The translations under genes and the position numbers were made by a program. Positions 6,959 to 7,753 of a stretch of 7,753 bases of DNA are shown here, piece after piece. The stretch is from Terriglobia bacterium (GTDB lineage Bacteria; Acidobacteriota; Terriglobia; UBA7540), in NCBI GenBank assembly GCA_030040455.1, contig JASHTR010000600.1, positions 1 through 7,753 of the forward strand, in the 5' to 3' direction. Numbering within the stretch: position 1 is the first letter of the stretch; every line of letters starts with the position of its first letter. The notes under the pieces are model-generated. The model did no database searches and had not been told where the DNA came from. It saw nothing but the letters and a program-made list of their open reading frames with translations.

Positions 6959-7025
6959 TTGCGCATCCTGTCTCAGGGCACGGCTGAAGCCATGTCCTGA
7001 GACACTGTTTATAGCATATGCGCAA
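6959..7025. repeat. Outer inverted repeat enclosing the palindrome
   Basis: TTGCGCAT at 6959-6966 is the exact reverse complement of ATGCGCAA at 7018-7025. The pair brackets the 36-nt palindrome at 6969-7004, so the whole 67-nt block could fold as a nested structure or represent a small mobile or REP-type unit with terminal repeats. The 115-bp gap between the glycosyltransferase and the ligase-like gene (6938-7052) holds little else. Confidence 0.55.
6969..7004. repeat. Near-perfect 36-nt palindrome (hairpin), REP-like element or attenuator
   Basis: TGTCTCAGG at 6969-6977 pairs with CCTGAGACA at 6996-7004. Pairing continues as G-T, C-G and A-T, one C-A mismatch, then GGC (6982-6984) with GCC (6989-6991) around the loop TGAA. 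That is 15 pairs with one mismatch, stable as RNA or cruciform DNA. No run of T follows (CTGTTTATAG), so a classical intrinsic terminator is unlikely. Read on the minus strand it encodes SGHGFSRA, a string I remember from dispersed acidobacterial repeats. REP/RAYT-type origin is therefore inferred, not shown. Confidence 0.7.
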
Positions 7026-7052
7026 TTACTTATTGCACCAGCGATTGAGCAA

Positions 7053-7753
7053 ATGAGGTTAGAGAAAACCGAAACGATGCCATCCGTAACCGGAACCGTC
7101 GCCGAAGCGCCGCATCGCCCCAAGGGGATCTCTAACCGGGCCAAGGAGCCGCTGAGCGGAGCGTTTTTCTGGTTATTAGTATTTCTGCTGGTTTACTGCG
7201 GGCGTCCCGAGGACTATATCCCCGGCGTGGCCCATCTCCACCTTGCTAGAGTTGCGGGCATATTCGCGCTCATCGCTTTTGTGATGTGCGCGGGACAACT
7301 GAAAAAAGGGATTCCCCGAGAAACGGGCCTCCTTGTTCTTCTTTTGATTCAGTTTGGTCTGGCGGCAATCTTCTCCCCCGTATATAAAGCCCACGCGGTT
7401 CAGGTGACGGTTGCATTCTCCAAGGCGGTTCTCATTATTATCGTCATGGTGCTGGCCGTCACAACCTGGGACCGGCTTCGGAAGGTGCTGTTTATTCAGG
7501 CGGGGGCTGTCGCGATGATTGGCACGGTTTCCGTCCTGAAAGGAAAACTATACGGCAGACGGCTCATGGGGGTGGTGGGGGGGATATACGCTAATCCGAA
7601 TGATTTGGCCATCGCCTTGGTGCTTTGCCTGCCGCTGTGTTTGTTCTTCACGTTCCGGGCTCGGAGCCGGCCTCGCAAGCTTCTGTGGGCGGCGGGCACG
7701 CTGATCATGGCTTATGGGGTCTTTCTCACGGCATCGCGCGCTGGTTTCCTGGC
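7053..7753 (+). CDS. O-antigen ligase/polymerase-like membrane protein (N-terminal part, 3' end outside window)
   Basis: The frame is open from ATG at 7053 to the right edge, 233 codons without a stop. The product is a multi-pass membrane protein. An N-terminal cytoplasmic tail of about 35 residues is followed by hydrophobic segments at about 37-50, 65-80, 91-108, 119-137, 144-162, 183-201 and 210-227. GRPEDYIPGVAHLHLARVAG (50-69) is typical of the N-terminal region of O-antigen ligase-like proteins. GGIYANPNDLAIALVLCLPL (176-195) and TASRAGFL (226-233) are the NPN...LA and T-x-SR-(A/G)-G hallmarks of the Wzy_C/WaaL superfamily. In exosortase loci such proteins are annotated as O-glycosylation ligases (TIGR03097 type). 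Here it may polymerise repeat units or transfer the glycan to lipid or protein; sequence alone does not separate these. The start is uncertain: upstream ribosome-site resemblance is weak, and ATG at 7077 is an alternative. No ATG, GTG or TTG occurs in frame between 6936 and 7053. Confidence 0.85.
   Translation, partial: MRLEKTETMPSVTGTVAEAPHRPKGISNRAKEPLSGAFFWLLVFLLVYCGRPEDYIPGVAHLHLARVAGIFALIAFVMCAGQLKKGIPRETGLLVLLLIQFGLAAIFSPVYKAHAVQVTVAFSKAVLIIIVMVLAVTTWDRLRKVLFIQAGAVAMIGTVSVLKGKLYGRRLMGVVGGIYANPNDLAIALVLCLPLCLFFTFRARSRPRKLLWAAGTLIMAYGVFLTASRAGFL

Noticed and set aside
6969..7010. Classical Rho-independent terminator
   Set aside because: The stem is strong, but the downstream sequence is CTGTTTATAG without a T run, so only attenuation or RNA protection remains plausible.
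6659..7144. 161-codon minus-strand frame containing GHGFSRA
   Set aside because: It crosses the end of the GT2 gene, the palindrome and the start of the ligase-like gene. The phrase comes from the repeat, so this is evidence for the palindrome, not for a protein.
1..7753. tRNA, rRNA, CRISPR array, insertion sequence or integrase
   Set aside because: No cloverleaf, rRNA-like stretch, regularly spaced repeats or transposase/integrase motifs were seen on either strand.

Overview
The window is one strand-coherent block of a cell-surface polysaccharide (exopolysaccharide/capsule) biosynthesis locus. All seven recognisable genes read on the + strand with short gaps, so most of it looks like one operon cut at both ends. 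The organism is most likely a Gram-negative acidobacterium. This is an inference from gene content, moderately high GC, the style of the outer-membrane barrel C-terminus (ending PRPFGL), and a palindrome whose minus-strand translation contains GHGFSRA, a string I remember from acidobacterial genome repeats. Other phyla with exosortase-type loci (Nitrospirota, Proteobacteria) are not excluded.

Layout: (1) 1-785, the C-terminal part of an outer-membrane beta-barrel protein, cut by the left edge. (2) 846-2405, a Wzz/GumC-type chain-length and co-polymerase protein with two membrane helices flanking a periplasmic coiled-coil region. (3) 2412-3332, an ExeA/GspA-like AAA+ ATPase of the type found in PEP-CTERM/exosortase A loci. 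(4) 3352-4281, a CpsD-like bacterial tyrosine kinase (BY-kinase) with a C-terminal tyrosine cluster and an N-terminal helix resembling that of GspB. (5) 4297-5673, a polyprenyl-phosphate sugar-1-phosphate transferase that starts repeat-unit assembly. (6) 5756-6937, a membrane-anchored family 2 glycosyltransferase. (7) 7053 to the right edge, the N-terminal 233 codons of an O-antigen ligase/polymerase-like membrane protein.

Genes 2-5 are separated by only 6-19 bp and are probably translated together. The gaps before genes 6 and 7 are 82 and 115 bp. The 115-bp gap holds a near-perfect 36-nt palindrome inside an 8-bp outer inverted repeat. It could be a dispersed REP-type element, an attenuator or a transcript-stability hairpin. 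No gap exceeds 300 bases.

How the genes fit together: the sugar transferase loads the first sugar onto the lipid carrier and the GT2 enzyme adds further sugars. The ligase/polymerase-like protein would join or transfer the glycan. The chain-length protein and its separate kinase would control polymer length and export through phosphorylation cycles, with the barrel protein as a candidate outer-membrane exit. The AAA+ ATPase has no established role in these loci. The order of an ExeA-like ATPase followed directly by a protein with a GspB-like N-terminus resembles the GspA-GspB pair of type II secretion and is the most interesting idea here. No exosortase, PEP-CTERM substrate, flippase or OPX/Wza export protein lies inside the window; some may lie just outside.
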